From NCBI RefSeq assembly GCF_003008515.1, contig NZ_CP027668.1, positions 2,658,001 to 2,722,000 of the forward strand: a DNA stretch of 64,000 nucleotides, in the 5' to 3' direction. A program made the position numbers and the translations under genes. Source of the stretch: Phreatobacter cathodiphilus (lineage in GTDB: Bacteria; Pseudomonadota; Alphaproteobacteria; Rhizobiales; Phreatobacteraceae). The number at the start of each line of letters is the position of its first letter. Within the stretch, counting starts at the first letter, position 1. The notes under the pieces were generated by a model. It was not told the origin of the DNA and did not search any database. It worked only from the letters and a program-made list of their open reading frames with translations. This document shows positions 1 to 9,168 of this stretch, piece by piece.

Positions 1-980
1 ACCGCCGACGACAGCCCGCCGAGGCCGATATGGCGGCCGCGATCCGTCATGTCGTCGGTGATCGTCTGCAGGATCGCCACGAGATCGACGCTGCGGACCT
101 CCTCGTCCGCCCGCTCGCCGCGCAGGAAGGCCAGCGTCTGGTCGATCATCCGCTCCATGTCATCGAGGTCGGCCGCGATCGCCTTCCGGGCGCCGGGATC
201 GTCCAGGTCCTCGATGCGGAAGCGCAGCCGGGTGATCGGCGTCTTGAGGTCGTGCGACACGGCGGCCAGGGCCTGGGTGCGGTCCTCGATCAGGGAGGCG
301 ATGCGTCGCTGCATGTCGTTGAAGGCGGCGGCGAGGTCGCGCACCTCCCGCGGGCCGGTCTCCGGCAGGGGTGTGACGGAGCGGTTGCGGTAGAAGCCTT
401 TCGCGGCTTCCGCAAAAAGCGACAGAGGCCGCGTCAGCCACCCGACGAGCAGGACCGAGACGAGGAGGGCGCCGAGCGCCATGAGCGACGTCGAGAGGAG
501 GGTGCCATGGGAGCCCGAGGCATGCACCGGCGGCGCCACCAGACCGACATTGACCCAGCTCTGGTCGGGCAACCGTATGGAGATCATCGCCAGATGGGGA
601 TCGTCGGCGCCGCGGCGGTTCGCGCCGATGACGAGCCCGTCCTCCGCAAGTTCGGGCAGGATCTCGCGGAGCCGCCGGCCGAGGCTGTCCCATCGGGCTG
701 CGTCGGCGCCGCCAGCCACCGCATGCTCCGTCCGGCTCCAGTGCGCATCCACGGACCCGCCGGAGAGGTCGTGGGCGACTGCCTCGCGTTCCCCCGGCGG
801 CACCCGCATGACGGCCCGCTTGATGGCGAGCAGGCGGTCGGCCAGCCGCGCATCGCTGGACAGCGCCGCCTCGCGGTCGAGGCTGATCTGGTAGGTCCAG
901 AGGCTGACGAGATGCACAATGCCGATGCCGAGCAGGACGACCAGCACGGTTCGCGCCGTCAGGCTGTCGAAGCGCGCCAT
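1..980 (-). CDS. Sensor histidine kinase, EnvZ-like (partial, C-terminus beyond window)
   Basis: An inner-membrane sensor kinase that would phosphorylate the OmpR-type regulator encoded just upstream in the same direction (32-base gap). About 326 residues are readable from an ATG at 980. There is an N-terminal membrane helix at about 11-28, a periplasmic sensor region at 30-160, a second helix at 162-180, a HAMP linker at 181-235, and a HisKA domain with the H-box AVSHDLKTPITRLR, placing the phospho-accepting histidine near residue 243. The ATP-binding domain lies past the left edge. An in-frame GTG one codon upstream is an alternative start. The stimulus is unknown; the short periplasmic domain resembles EnvZ-type sensors of alphaproteobacteria. 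Confidence 0.85.
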   Translation of the reverse strand, partial: MARFDSLTARTVLVVLLGIGIVHLVSLWTYQISLDREAALSSDARLADRLLAIKRAVMRVPPGEREAVAHDLSGGSVDAHWSRTEHAVAGGADAARWDSLGRRLREILPELAEDGLVIGANRRGADDPHLAMISIRLPDQSWVNVGLVAPPVHASGSHGTLLSTSLMALGALLVSVLLVGWLTRPLSLFAEAAKGFYRNRSVTPLPETGPREVRDLAAAFNDMQRRIASLIEDRTQALAAVSHDLKTPITRLRFRIEDLDDPGARKAIAADLDDMERMIDQTLAFLRGERADEEVRSVDLVAILQTITDDMTDRGRHIGLGGLSSA

Positions 981-1011
981 CACGTTGGCGAGCCGAGACG
1001 GCGGCCCGGGC

Positions 1012-1806
1012 TCAGAAGCGCGAGACATCGGCAGTGAACATGTAGCCGGCGCCGCGCACGGTCTTGATGAGATCCGCCGGTCCGCCGATCTTGCGACGAA
1101 GCCGGCTGACCTGCACGTCGATGGTGCGGTCGAAGGCCTCGGCGGTGCGGTTGCGGGCGGCGTCGAGAAGGAAGTCCCGCGACAGCACCCGCTGCGGGGC
1201 CTCCAGGAAGGCCAACAACAGGTCATATTCGCCGGTCGACAGATCGACGACCACGCCCGCCGGATTGGTCAGTTCGCGCTTCAGCGTGTCGAGCCTCCAG
1301 CCGTCGAAGGCAAAGCCGCGACCGGTCCGATCCGCGGATGGGCTGGCGCTGCGTGACCGGCGAAGGACCGCATTGATGCGCGCCAGGAGTTCCCGGGGAT
1401 TGAACGGCTTCGGCAGGTAGTCGTCGGCGCCGACCTCCAGCCCGATGATGCGGTCGATGTCGTCGCCCTTGGCCGTCAGCATCACCACCGGGATCGAGGA
1501 GGTGCGGCGCAGGTTGCGGCAGAGGTCGAGGCCGCCGGTCCCGGGAAGCATCAGGTCGAGGACGATGAGGTCGATCGAGGTGCGGCCAAGCATCTCCGTC
1601 ATCTCGACGCCGTTGCGCGCCGTGTGAACGCGAAAACCGTTGCTCCGAAGGAATTTCGCCACGAGCGACAGGATCTCCCCGTCGTCATCCACGACGAGGA
1701 GCGACGCAAAGTCGGCGTCCGGTCTGGCGGGTGTTTCCAAGAACGGCAAGTCCTTCGATCGGGTCTTTAGGTCTAACCTGACCCATGTATCGGGTCGTCG
1801 CGGCAT
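1012..1806 (-). CDS. OmpR/PhoB-family response regulator
   Basis: A DNA-binding response regulator paired with the histidine kinase that follows it. It has 264 residues from the ATG at 1806; an upstream in-frame start at 1863 would add 19 residues with no family support. The receiver domain spans about 34-150, with the acidic pair in VVDDDGE (39-42), the phospho-acceptor aspartate near 84 in IVLDLMLPG, and the conserved lysine in LPKPF near 133. A winged-helix effector domain follows at about 165-262 (STGEYDLLLAFLE, VSRLRRKI, VRGAGYMF). An N-terminal extension of about 33 residues before the receiver is longer than usual. Target genes cannot be read from this window. Confidence 0.92.
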   Translation of the reverse strand: MPRRPDTWVRLDLKTRSKDLPFLETPARPDADFASLLVVDDDGEILSLVAKFLRSNGFRVHTARNGVEMTEMLGRTSIDLIVLDLMLPGTGGLDLCRNLRRTSSIPVVMLTAKGDDIDRIIGLEVGADDYLPKPFNPRELLARINAVLRRSRSASPSADRTGRGFAFDGWRLDTLKRELTNPAGVVVDLSTGEYDLLLAFLEAPQRVLSRDFLLDAARNRTAEAFDRTIDVQVSRLRRKIGGPADLIKTVRGAGYMFTADVSRF

Positions 1807-2420
1807 TGTAACGGACGATTGCAGGTCAGGTCCCCTCACCGGTGCAACCGCGCCAAGAACCAATCACCTCCTGAAGGACGTTGGATGCCCGCTCCGCGGG
1901 CGGCGCTCAATGTCCGCTCTTGAGGCGTGACGCTGCTTCAGTCCACCGTTCTCTGACGAGGGATGGATGGCGTCAGTGCGAACTCGCAAACGAGACCGGG
2001 ATCAGGGTCGGACCGCGCCGTCTTGGGGCCTCGAATTGTCATGGCACATCAACGCGTAGCCGGCCATATGGGTTCAGCACGGCAACTTGGTCCGCCGGCG
2101 GCCTGCACGGGGCCGGCGGATCCTGATGACATCAGTCTTTGCTGAAGACGATTCCTCATTGCTGCGAGCGCTGCGGCAACCAGGTCGCGCGTCGTTTTGC
2201 ACCTCATCGTCATGTGGCAGAGCCAAGTGGCTTTACACGAACGCCGTTCGCGACGGCTCTCCGCTCGGCTAGCCAAGCGTCACCACCTCTTTCCCAGAAG
2301 GTCCTTCAGCGCGACGTTGTGGAGCATCGCATCCCTTGCCCGGCAGCCGTTTGCCTGCAAACCGCGAGAGGGGCCACAACGAACGTCAAGCTGGATGGAT
2401 ACTGGCGGCAGCGTCACAGA
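1807..2420. other. Gene-free stretch between response regulator and PAS-HTH gene
   Basis: About 610 bases with no convincing coding region. Several short open frames occur on both strands, but none has a recognisable domain, a ribosome site or the codon bias of the neighbours. The stretch must hold the promoter of the two-component operon. Its composition is somewhat less GC-biased than the flanking genes, so a decayed gene is possible, but I recognise no fragment. Confidence 0.5.
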
Positions 2421-2456
2421 CGGAAAACCCGCCGGAGCAATCCGGCGGGTTTTCCG
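2421..2456 (-). terminator. Perfect 16-bp hairpin terminator
   Basis: A perfect inverted repeat: arm 2421-2436, GCAA loop 2437-2440, arm 2441-2456. The lower stem is a run of A:T pairs (AAAA/TTTT), so it can end transcripts on either strand. It lies 14 bases past the stop of the PAS-HTH gene on the minus strand and is most likely that gene's intrinsic terminator. Confidence 0.8.
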
Positions 2457-2469
2457 TTTGTGCGGCGCG

Positions 2470-3519
2470 CTAACCGTCCAGCAGGCAGATATTGCCCGAA
2501 GGGCCATAGCACAGGGTCGCGCCGCCCTCGCGCAGGGCCTCGATGATCCGGGTCACCAGCGGGTCGCTGGGTCGGGAACTCGTGTCCGATTCGAGCCGCT
2601 GCACCGTGGAGACGGAGACGCCGGCGCGGCGGGCCAGTTCCTGCACCGACCATTTCATCAATGCGCGTGCTGCCCGCACGTGCTGGGGCTCGATGTGCCG
2701 GATGTTCACCTGCGGCATGCCGCCCGCCTTCATGCGCAAGGTGAAGCCGTGCCATTCGAGGACCTGCCCCTCGTCGTCGAGGATGGGAGCGCCGCCGAGG
2801 AGAAGCGGCATGCGCCGGCGGTGACGTTCGTCGAGCACCAGGTGGCAGAGGGAAAAGGGGCGCCCTTGGGCGATGGCGCCGCGCACCTTGTCGAGCAGGA
2901 GGGCGTCCTCGAAAGACGCGTCGGGACGCGGTTCCTCCGGCGATGAACGGCGGCCGGGCGCCGGGCCGGCCAAGGGCGCGCCGTCGATGGGTCGGCCGGT
3001 CGCATCCACGCTCCACGTCCTCATGGCCAGGTGATCGAACAGGCCGTGCCGCCGCCGCTCGTTGAGGGCGAGCAGCCGCGCCGCCTCCTCCTGCGCCGTC
3101 ACGTCGGTGACGATGCCGACGACACTCGCCACCAGGCCGTTGTCGCCGAGCACGGGCTCGGCCAGCGTGTGGATCCAGCGGACGGTCCTGTCGGCGCGCA
3201 CGATGCGGAAGGTCTGCTGCGAAGGCGTACCGCGCAGCGATAGCGAAAAGACGTCGACCGCGGACCCGGCATCGCGGGGATGAGCCATCCGGGTGATCGA
3301 GGAGGGGTGAAAGGGCCGGTTCAGCGGCGCCGCCCCAAGGATGTGATGGACGCCGGACGAACAATGCGCTTGGCCCGACGCAACGTCATAGACCCAAATT
3401 CCGAAACGACCGATCGACTCGACCTTCGATAACAGGTCTCGTGACGAGATATTCTTGGGAATCTGTACTGCTGAAGCCATAGCTGAGGATGTCGACGACG
3501 CCGGACGGGCGGCAGACAT
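2470..3519 (-). CDS. PAS-domain helix-turn-helix transcriptional regulator
   Basis: A predicted cytoplasmic regulator that couples a PAS sensor to an XRE-type DNA-binding domain. From the ATG at 3519 (AAGG ribosome site close upstream) it has 349 residues. A PAS/PAC region occupies roughly 30-145 (FRIVRADRTVRWIHTLAEP, then VVGIVTDVTAQEEA, a typical PAC end). A linker and a second degenerate sensor-like stretch follow to about 265. The HTH lies at about 285-330 (WSVQELARRAGVSVSTVQRLE), where the second helix and recognition helix are clear. It stands alone, bounded by gene-free DNA upstream and a strong hairpin downstream. The ligand and targets are unknown. A later ATG at 3480 lacks a ribosome site. 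Confidence 0.8.
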   Translation of the reverse strand: MSAARPASSTSSAMASAVQIPKNISSRDLLSKVESIGRFGIWVYDVASGQAHCSSGVHHILGAAPLNRPFHPSSITRMAHPRDAGSAVDVFSLSLRGTPSQQTFRIVRADRTVRWIHTLAEPVLGDNGLVASVVGIVTDVTAQEEAARLLALNERRRHGLFDHLAMRTWSVDATGRPIDGAPLAGPAPGRRSSPEEPRPDASFEDALLLDKVRGAIAQGRPFSLCHLVLDERHRRRMPLLLGGAPILDDEGQVLEWHGFTLRMKAGGMPQVNIRHIEPQHVRAARALMKWSVQELARRAGVSVSTVQRLESDTSSRPSDPLVTRIIEALREGGATLCYGPSGNICLLDG

Positions 3520-4125
3520 CACCTTGCCGCGGGCGTGTCCACCTACCATCGAGGGTGCTCGAATTCCTGCTCGGGGGATACCCGTGCCTACGCGCGGGCT
3601 TGCGCGACATTGCCGTGGATTCATTCATTTCCACGCGCCGCACCCGTGCTAACGCCGTGACAATACTGACGTTACGACAAAAGTGATCGTTCAGTCACAT
3701 TCTCGTCGCGCCATGCTCGCGCCAAGGCGTGCGGCGGAAGGCGCCTGAATCATGAGCGATGCCCTCAGATATCGCAAATCTTGATCTGGATATTCCCCTA
3801 CGTTCCCGGGGACGTTCGTGTCTCCCGGCCGATGGCGGCGCAAGAATGGACTGTATGACGATTTGCCTTCTCCTCGCCGTCTCTGTGCCCGGCTCCGCGC
3901 ACGGCTCCGCGCACGGCGGAATGTCGTTCGCCGCCGGAATCCACAACTTGAAACGGGGGTAGCCTGGTGCAGCAAAAATGGTCAGCTCGCAGCTATGCGC
4001 GAGCCGCATGGTAAATGGCTGGTTAACGCGCCCCCCGCTCCACTGCCCGCGCCGCTGGAGGTCAGCTGCCGGGCCCGCCCTTCGGGTCCGTGGACGAGAT
4101 CAGACACGAGCGCTTGGGGGCCACC
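3520..4125. other. Gene-free stretch upstream of chemoreceptor gene
   Basis: About 600 bases between divergently transcribed genes. It should contain both promoters. A 12-base tandem duplication (3891-3902 and 3903-3914, unit GGCTCCGCGCAC) is visible. A short open frame at 3759-3962 begins with a weakly signal-peptide-like segment but has no other support. I see no RNA gene. Confidence 0.45.
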
Positions 4126-5832
4126 GTGACATTCTTGAGCAATCTACGCATCCTGACGAAGATCCTGTCGGTCATTGCGATCCTCTCCATCGTCTCCGCC
4201 GCCATCGCCTTCGTCGGCGCGCGGTCGCTGGGTTCCCTCAACGACGCGACCGACGTGATGGAATCGGCCGCCGACAACGCCCTGCTCGCGGCGCGCATGA
4301 ACGCCAACGTCCTCGCCATGAACCGCGCGGAGGTCGACATCTCCGCCGATGCCCGCGCCGACAACGTGCGCGCGGCCCGTGCGGCCGTCGAGGAAGAGAT
4401 GAAGGCCTATCGCGAACGTCGGGCGCGCATCGAGCGCAGCTTGCCCGCTGAAATGCGCCCGAAACTGGCCGAAATCGACGCCGCCTTCGCCGACTACGAG
4501 CGTGAATTGCGTGATACTTTCGAGAAGGCCTCGCGGGTGCGCAGCTTCGACATGTCGGCCGAGATGCGCCTCGTGCGGGAATCGGTGGAGAGCAGCCGCA
4601 ACGTCGTGGCCCGTCTGCGTGGAACGGTGCGGACACTTGCGGAGGCACTCGACAGCCACGTCAGCAAGGTCTCGCAATCCGCCACCGCCGAGTATCAGCG
4701 CAGCTCCACGCTGATGGTGGCGATCGCCGCCATCGGCATCACCCTGGGCCTCGGTCTCGGCTTCTTCATCGGCCAGTTCGGCATCGCCCGGCCCATCCGG
4801 GCCATCGTCGAGACCCTGCAGACCCTCGCCTCGGGCAAGTTTGCCGTCGACATCGCCGGCACCGAGCGCAAGGACGAGGTCGGCGACGTCGCCCGCGCCG
4901 CCGTGGTCTTCAAGCAGAACGGCGAGGAGAAGCTGCGGCTCGAGGCCGAGCAGGCCGCCGCCGCCGCCCGCGCCGCCGACGAGAAGCGCGCCACGATGAA
5001 CCAGCTCGCCGACCAGTTCGACCAGGCCGTCGGCGGGATCGTCGCGGCCGTGTCCTCCGCCGCGACCGAACTGGAGGCGGCCGCGCAGACCCTCACCTCG
5101 GCCGCCGAGGAGACCTCCATCCAGTCCTCGGCCGTCGCCACGGCCTCGGAACAGACCTCGGCCAACGTCCAGACCGTCGCGGCCTCGGCGGAGGAGATGT
5201 CGGTCTCGGTGCGGGAGATCGCCTCGCAGGTGGCCAAGTCGACCCAGATCGCCGGCCAGGCCGTCGTCGAGGCCGGCGAGACCTCCACCAAGATGGCGGA
5301 ACTGGCGAAATCGACCCAGGCCATCGGCGAGATCGTCAACCTCATCAACGAGATTGCCGGCCAGACCAACCTCCTGGCGCTGAACGCCACCATCGAGGCG
5401 GCCCGCGCCGGCGAGGCGGGCCGCGGCTTCGCGGTCGTCGCCTCCGAGGTCAAGCTGCTCGCCGAACAGACGAGCAAGGCGACCGCCCAGATCGGCGCAC
5501 AGATCGCCCAGATCCAGCTCGCCTCGACCACCGCGGTGGATGCGATCACGGCGATCGGCGCGACCATCCGCGAGATGAACAGCATCTCCACGTCCATCGC
5601 CGGGGCCATCGAGGAACAGACCTCGGCCACCAGCGAGATCGCCCGCAACGTGCAGCAGGCCTCGGCCGGGACCAGCGAGGTCTCGTCCAACATCGAGGGC
5701 GTCAGCCAGGCGGCCTCCAGCACCGGCGCCGCGGCGTCCCAGGTCCTGACGTCGGCCTCCGAGCTGTCGCAGAACTCGGCGAGGCTCTCCACCGAGCTGC
5801 AACGCTTCCTGGCGACCGTCCGGGCGGCGTGA
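4126..5832 (+). CDS. Methyl-accepting chemotaxis protein
   Basis: A transmembrane chemoreceptor that would signal through CheW/CheA. From a GTG at 4126 (GGGGG ribosome site five bases upstream; an in-frame GTG at 4090 is an alternative) it has 568 residues. The order is: membrane helix at about 10-30; periplasmic four-helix-bundle sensor at about 35-190 of the 4HB_MCP type; second helix at about 192-215 (a glycine-rich [10 protein letters not shown] stretch); HAMP; then the long methyl-accepting coiled-coil domain. The hairpin tip contains the conserved [21 protein letters not shown] signature. Class and length are typical for alphaproteobacteria. No che genes are nearby, so it is an orphan receptor; its ligand is unknown. 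Confidence 0.95.
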   Translation: MTFLSNLRILTKILSVIAILSIVSAAIAFVGARSLGSLNDATDVMESAADNALLAARMNANVLAMNRAEVDISADARADNVRAARAAVEEEMKAYRERRARIERSLPAEMRPKLAEIDAAFADYERELRDTFEKASRVRSFDMSAEMRLVRESVESSRNVVARLRGTVRTLAEALDSHVSKVSQSATAEYQRSSTLMVAIAAIGITLGLGLGFFIGQFGIARPIRAIVETLQTLASGKFAVDIAGTERKDEVGDVARAAVVFKQNGEEKLRLEAEQAAAAARAADEKRATMNQLADQFDQAVGGIVAAVSSAATELEAAAQTLTSAAEETSIQSSAVATASEQTSANVQTVAASAEEMSVSVREIASQVAKSTQIAGQAVVEAGETSTKMAELAKSTQAIGEIVNLINEIAGQTNLLALNATIEAARAGEAGRGFAVVASEVKLLAEQTSKATAQIGAQIAQIQLASTTAVDAITAIGATIREMNSISTSIAGAIEEQTSATSEIARNVQQASAGTSEVSSNIEGVSQAASSTGAAASQVLTSASELSQNSARLSTELQRFLATVRAA

Positions 5833-5904
5833 CATCCGACCATGGCGGCGCCGGAACCTCCGGCGCCGCAGGCCCCTCGTCGCCTCCCGATCAGGACAGC
5901 AGCC

Positions 5905-6159
5905 ATGGCCGCCGCCATCATTCCCTTCCCGCCGCTACGGTCTCCCGCGCCGTCCCTCCCCGATGCCGGCCTCGACATATCGGTCGACCAGTTGCTGAGG
6001 CTGCGGCATCAGTTGCTGGATCATCGCGACTTCATCGTGCAGAACACGCGGGCCGGGGGGCTGACCGTGCAGGTCGGCACGGCGCTCTGCGAGGTGATCG
6101 AGGCGCTGGCGCGATGTATCGACATCGTCGTGTTCGTGGTCTCGAGCGACATGCCTTGA
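5905..6159 (+). CDS. Small hypothetical protein
   Basis: An 84-residue protein with no domain that I recognise. The ATG at 5905 is preceded by AGGA at a suitable distance, which favours it over an in-frame ATG at 5842. The N-terminus is proline-rich; residues about 25-75 look helical and amphipathic (SVDQLLRLRHQLLDHRDFI), and the C-terminus is hydrophobic (IDIVVFVVS). It lies 70 bases after the chemoreceptor gene in the same direction, so it may be co-transcribed. Codon use matches the neighbours, which is the main reason to call it real. Confidence 0.5.
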   Translation: MAAAIIPFPPLRSPAPSLPDAGLDISVDQLLRLRHQLLDHRDFIVQNTRAGGLTVQVGTALCEVIEALARCIDIVVFVVSSDMP

Positions 6160-6295
6160 CCGCGCGAGCCCGGTGCAGGGAGGCGGCGCGCAGGCCGACC
6201 CCTGACTTGCGTCGCGACCAACCTCATTGATCCTCCCTTAATTCCGCTCGTGGATTGTTGGCGGCCTAAGTCCCTTCTTCAGAGGCCGCATCGTC

Positions 6296-7783
6296 ATGAC
6301 GAGCTCGCTTCCCGCGCAACGGCTCTCGGCCGTCGCCAAGCTCAGGCTCGCGATGACCGCCGTGGTCGCGGTGGCCATCGGTCTGTTCACCCATGACGTC
6401 TGGCGCATCGTCGAAGCCGTGGACGAGCGCTCCTACCAGCGCGAGGCGGGCCGGCTGACCAGCGCCATCGTGCTGCTCGGCGAGACCACCGCCGCCGAGC
6501 ATTTGGTCATCGCCAACCTTCAGCAATTGTACCACGCCGTGTCCGGCGCCCCCGATCTCCGCTGGATCGAGGACCATTTCTGGCCGGCCACGGTCCTCGA
6601 TGCCCGGGAGATGGGCTTTCTCCTCGGCCGGGACGGCCGGGTGATGGCGGCCAAGGGCAACGGCAGGGCCGGAATGTCCGACGTGGCGGAGGACATGCTG
6701 GCGGCGGTGCAGCCCCTGCTGCTCCGGTTGCAGGCCGATCTCGATCGGGACCTGAAAACCCAGGCGCAAGGCGACCTGCATCGGGGACATTACAGCCACT
6801 ACCTCGTCCGGCTCGGGCAGGCGCCGGCGCTCGTGACGGCGATCGCCATCGCCCCCGCGCTCGCCCGCACCGAGATGGAGCTTCCCGTTCCGGTTCTGGT
6901 CCATGTGACGCCCTTCGACGCGGCAACCACCCAGAGCCTCGCGCGTCTGGCGTCCCTTCCCGCCCTGGAGGTCGCCGCCGACGGCGCGGTACCTGAACCG
7001 GGCACCGCCCGGCTGGCGCTCAACGACCGCGACGGCAGGCCCGTGGGCGCAATGAGCTGGATACCGGACCGGCCGGGCGCTCGCGTCCTCGAAGCCTTCC
7101 TGCCGGTGCTGGTGATCTCCGTCCTTCTCCTCCTCCTCGTCTCGGCCTCGGCCTATGGCGGCCTGCGCCGTCTTCTGCGTCGGCTCCTCGGCCTGGAGGC
7201 GACGGCACGGCACGCCGCCATGACCGATGCGCTCACCGGCCTGCCGAACCGGCGGAGCTTCGAGGCCGCTTTCGCGGAAGCGCGCGGCACGCCGGGCGAG
7301 ATGTTCGGGGTGGTGCTGCTCGACCTCGACCATTTCAAGACCATCAACGACACGCTCGGCCATGCCGCCGGGGATGCCGCCATCGCCACGACCGCGGACC
7401 GGCTGTCGGCGCTCGGCTCCGACTGCCGGCTCGCCGCGCGGCTCGGGGGTGACGAATTCGCGCTCATCACCGGTCCCATGGCCGACAAACGCGCTCTCGC
7501 CGCCTTCTGCACGCGGCTCGCGGCCGAGTTGGCCCGGCCCATGACCTGGTCGGACAGGCGCATCGACCTGAGCGCCAGCATCGGCGGCGCGCTCTGCCCC
7601 GCCGACGGAGAGACCCTGGCGGAAGCTCTCGCCAGCGCCGACAAGGCGCTCTACTGGGCGAAGGAGGGTGGTCGCGGCCGTGCCGAGACCTATGACGCCG
7701 TCACCGATGCCCGGCGTCTGGAGTCGCGCATCGCCCGGATCGCAGGGGACCGCCGGACACCGGAACGGCGAGCGGCCGGCTGA
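6296..7783 (+). CDS. Membrane-bound diguanylate cyclase (sensor + GGDEF)
   Basis: Synthesises the second messenger cyclic di-GMP from two GTP. It has 495 residues: membrane helix at about 15-35, an extracytoplasmic CHASE4-like sensor region at about 40-260, a second membrane helix at about 270-290 (VLVISVLLLLLVSASAY), then a GGDEF domain at about 305-470 with DALTGLPNRRSF, the LDLDHFKTINDTLGH substrate motif and an intact LGGDEF active site. The RxxD product-inhibition site is absent (SDCR at that position), so feedback control is not expected. The gene stands alone after a 135-base intergenic gap. The signal sensed is unknown. Confidence 0.93.
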   Translation: MTSSLPAQRLSAVAKLRLAMTAVVAVAIGLFTHDVWRIVEAVDERSYQREAGRLTSAIVLLGETTAAEHLVIANLQQLYHAVSGAPDLRWIEDHFWPATVLDAREMGFLLGRDGRVMAAKGNGRAGMSDVAEDMLAAVQPLLLRLQADLDRDLKTQAQGDLHRGHYSHYLVRLGQAPALVTAIAIAPALARTEMELPVPVLVHVTPFDAATTQSLARLASLPALEVAADGAVPEPGTARLALNDRDGRPVGAMSWIPDRPGARVLEAFLPVLVISVLLLLLVSASAYGGLRRLLRRLLGLEATARHAAMTDALTGLPNRRSFEAAFAEARGTPGEMFGVVLLDLDHFKTINDTLGHAAGDAAIATTADRLSALGSDCRLAARLGGDEFALITGPMADKRALAAFCTRLAAELARPMTWSDRRIDLSASIGGALCPADGETLAEALASADKALYWAKEGGRGRAETYDAVTDARRLESRIARIAGDRRTPERRAAG

Positions 7784-7795
7784 ACCGCAGACCCC

Positions 7796-7955
7796 TCAGG
7801 CGAAGCCGAGGACGTCGGGCAGATCCTCATGCCCGGCGACGCGCAGCACTGCGTAGCCGATGCCGGCGCGGCCCTGGTGGAAGGACGGGCTCTCCTGCCC
7901 CGCCCAGCCGAGTTCGAACCGGCCGCCCACCGCCACCCGCCGGGAGCCGGCATCG
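7796..7955 (-). pseudogene. LanC/LanM-like lanthionine synthetase C-terminal remnant
   Basis: The minus strand encodes about 45 residues that end in a stop at 7796 and match the C-terminal signature of LanC-like cyclases: a G-rich segment of the form FHQGRAGIGYAVLRVAG followed by DLPDVLGFA, compared with the family pattern F-x-G-x-AGIGY-LLRLA and LPSVL near the end. Upstream on the same strand the frame degenerates into basic residues with no homology, and no zinc-ligand Cys/His motifs are present. I read it as a truncated 3' remnant. Boundaries are approximate. Confidence 0.5.
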
Positions 7956-8060
7956 TCCCGGGGTCGCGGCCGAAGCCGCTTCTGTTTGTGGAGCTCCGGA
8001 GATAGAGCTTGGCCGACGGAACGGAGCGACCCGCCGGACCGCAGCCGGTTGCATCCGGCC

Positions 8061-8390
8061 GGCTTCGTGCTGGAGTGGGTGGAGATCACCTTCATCCTGA
8101 TCGTGCTCGTCGCGCCCATCGTCGCCGACCTCGATTTCGGCATGGGGCTGTCACGCGAGGAGACGCTGATCTGGTTCGGCATTCTCGTGGCGGTGAACCT
8201 GCAGACATCCTTCATCTCGCCGCCCTTCGGGGCGTCGCTCTACTACCTCAAGGGCATCTGCCCGCCCCACGTCACCATCGGCACCATCTACCGGGGCGTG
8301 ACGCCGTTCATGATGATCCAGCTCATTCCCTTGGTGATCGCCATGGCCTGGCCGCCGCTGATCCTCTGGTTGCCCAAGCTGATGCGCTAG
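8061..8390 (+). pseudogene. TRAP transporter large permease (DctM) 3' remnant
   Basis: About 109 residues in frame to a stop at 8390 match the last quarter of TRAP large-permease proteins of the mannitol/chloroaromatic-type subgroup: GFVLEWVEITFILIVL, then VNLQTSFISPPFGASLYYLKG and a C-terminal membrane helix ending WLPKLMR. Homology begins abruptly near 8061. Upstream in the same frame is unrelated, proline- and arginine-rich sequence, so most of the gene (some 300 or more residues) and any substrate-binding or small-permease partner are missing. The open frame extends back to 7860 but that part is not protein-like. A non-functional fragment. Confidence 0.75.
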
Positions 8391-8439
8391 CGGGACCGGT
8401 CAGGCGGGAACACCCCGGCACCCGCCGCGTTGATCCGTC

Positions 8440-8805
8440 ATGCCCCAACCGCGGACCCGTCGAACGGCGAAAGGTCTGGCGGGCGCCGTCGCGGCGCTCG
8501 TCCTCGGCGGCTGCGCGTCGAACTATGCGACGCAGGGGCCGCTGACCGTCCACTCGGACCTGCCGCCCTCCTATATCGCCTCCTGCGTCGAGAGCCTCTT
8601 CAACACGCGCAACCCGCTCGTCAGGCGGTCGCCGCTCATCGGCGGCACCCTGATCAAGGTGATGGACCTCAACGACCACACCATCGCCGCCGTGTCGGTG
8701 CTGACCGAGGAGGGACAGACCCGCGTCGCCTTCGTCTCCGACCATGCCGACCGCTTCTGGTACGAGCACCTGTTTCGGCAGTGCGTGAGGGTCCCCGGCG
8801 GCTGA
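8440..8805 (+). CDS. Small predicted lipoprotein
   Basis: A 121-residue exported protein. The N-terminus has basic residues, a short hydrophobic run and a lipobox LGGC with the modifiable cysteine near residue 25, so it should be lipid-anchored in the periplasm. The mature part contains one further pair of cysteines (SCVESLF near 49 and QCVRV near the end) that could form a disulfide. No known domain is recognised. It lies 64 bases before the acyl carrier protein gene in the same direction; co-transcription is possible but a functional link is not shown. Confidence 0.7.
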   Translation: MPQPRTRRTAKGLAGAVAALVLGGCASNYATQGPLTVHSDLPPSYIASCVESLFNTRNPLVRRSPLIGGTLIKVMDLNDHTIAAVSVLTEEGQTRVAFVSDHADRFWYEHLFRQCVRVPGG

Positions 8806-8868
8806 CCGCCCTGCAGCGGCGGCGGCGCGGATCGACTATGATGGGCCCCGGGCGAATCGGGGCAGGAC

Positions 8869-9168
8869 ATGACGGCAGACGCGGCGGCCCGCGACATCGA
8901 AATGAAGATCCGCGAGCTCGTCGCCTTCATCACCGGCGAGGACGCTGCGGGCTACGACGCGGCATCCCCGCTCATCGGCGAAAGGGCCGTGGTGGATTCG
9001 CAAGGGTTGCTGGAGGTCATGCTGGGGCTGGAGGACTTTGCCGGCGAGCGCTTCGGCAAGCCCTTCGACTGGATGAACGACGCCGCCTTCTCCTCCTCCC
9101 GCAGCCCCTTCCGCACCATCGGCACGCTCGCAGCCCACATGGGCGCACAGATGGTGGACGGCGCGTGA
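8869..9168 (+). CDS. Acyl carrier protein-like protein
   Basis: A 99-residue carrier-type protein. Residues about 8-85 follow the four-helix acyl carrier fold, and VVDSQGLLEVMLGLEDF resembles the phosphopantetheine attachment motif DSLxLLEL, with serine 44 as the predicted prosthetic-group site. It would hold an acyl or aminoacyl group as a thioester. A GGCAGG ribosome site precedes the ATG. Its stop overlaps the start of the next gene (GTGA at 9165-9168), so translation is coupled with the reductase and ligase that follow. It is unlikely to be the housekeeping AcpP: its sequence is divergent and its neighbours are not fatty-acid synthase genes. Confidence 0.8.
   Translation: MTADAAARDIEMKIRELVAFITGEDAAGYDAASPLIGERAVVDSQGLLEVMLGLEDFAGERFGKPFDWMNDAAFSSSRSPFRTIGTLAAHMGAQMVDGA

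Noticed and set aside
2197-2946. Open frame crossing the gap and running antisense to the PAS-HTH gene
   Set aside because: The part opposite the regulator is a frame shadow and the part in the gap has no coding signature.
3891-3914. Two 12-base tandem units as the start of a CRISPR or VNTR array
   Set aside because: Only two units, no spacers; no CRISPR array was seen anywhere in the window.
3759-3962. Possible small secreted protein upstream of the chemoreceptor
   Set aside because: No ribosome site, no homology, and the hydrophobic stretch is weak and partly made by a 12-base tandem duplication.
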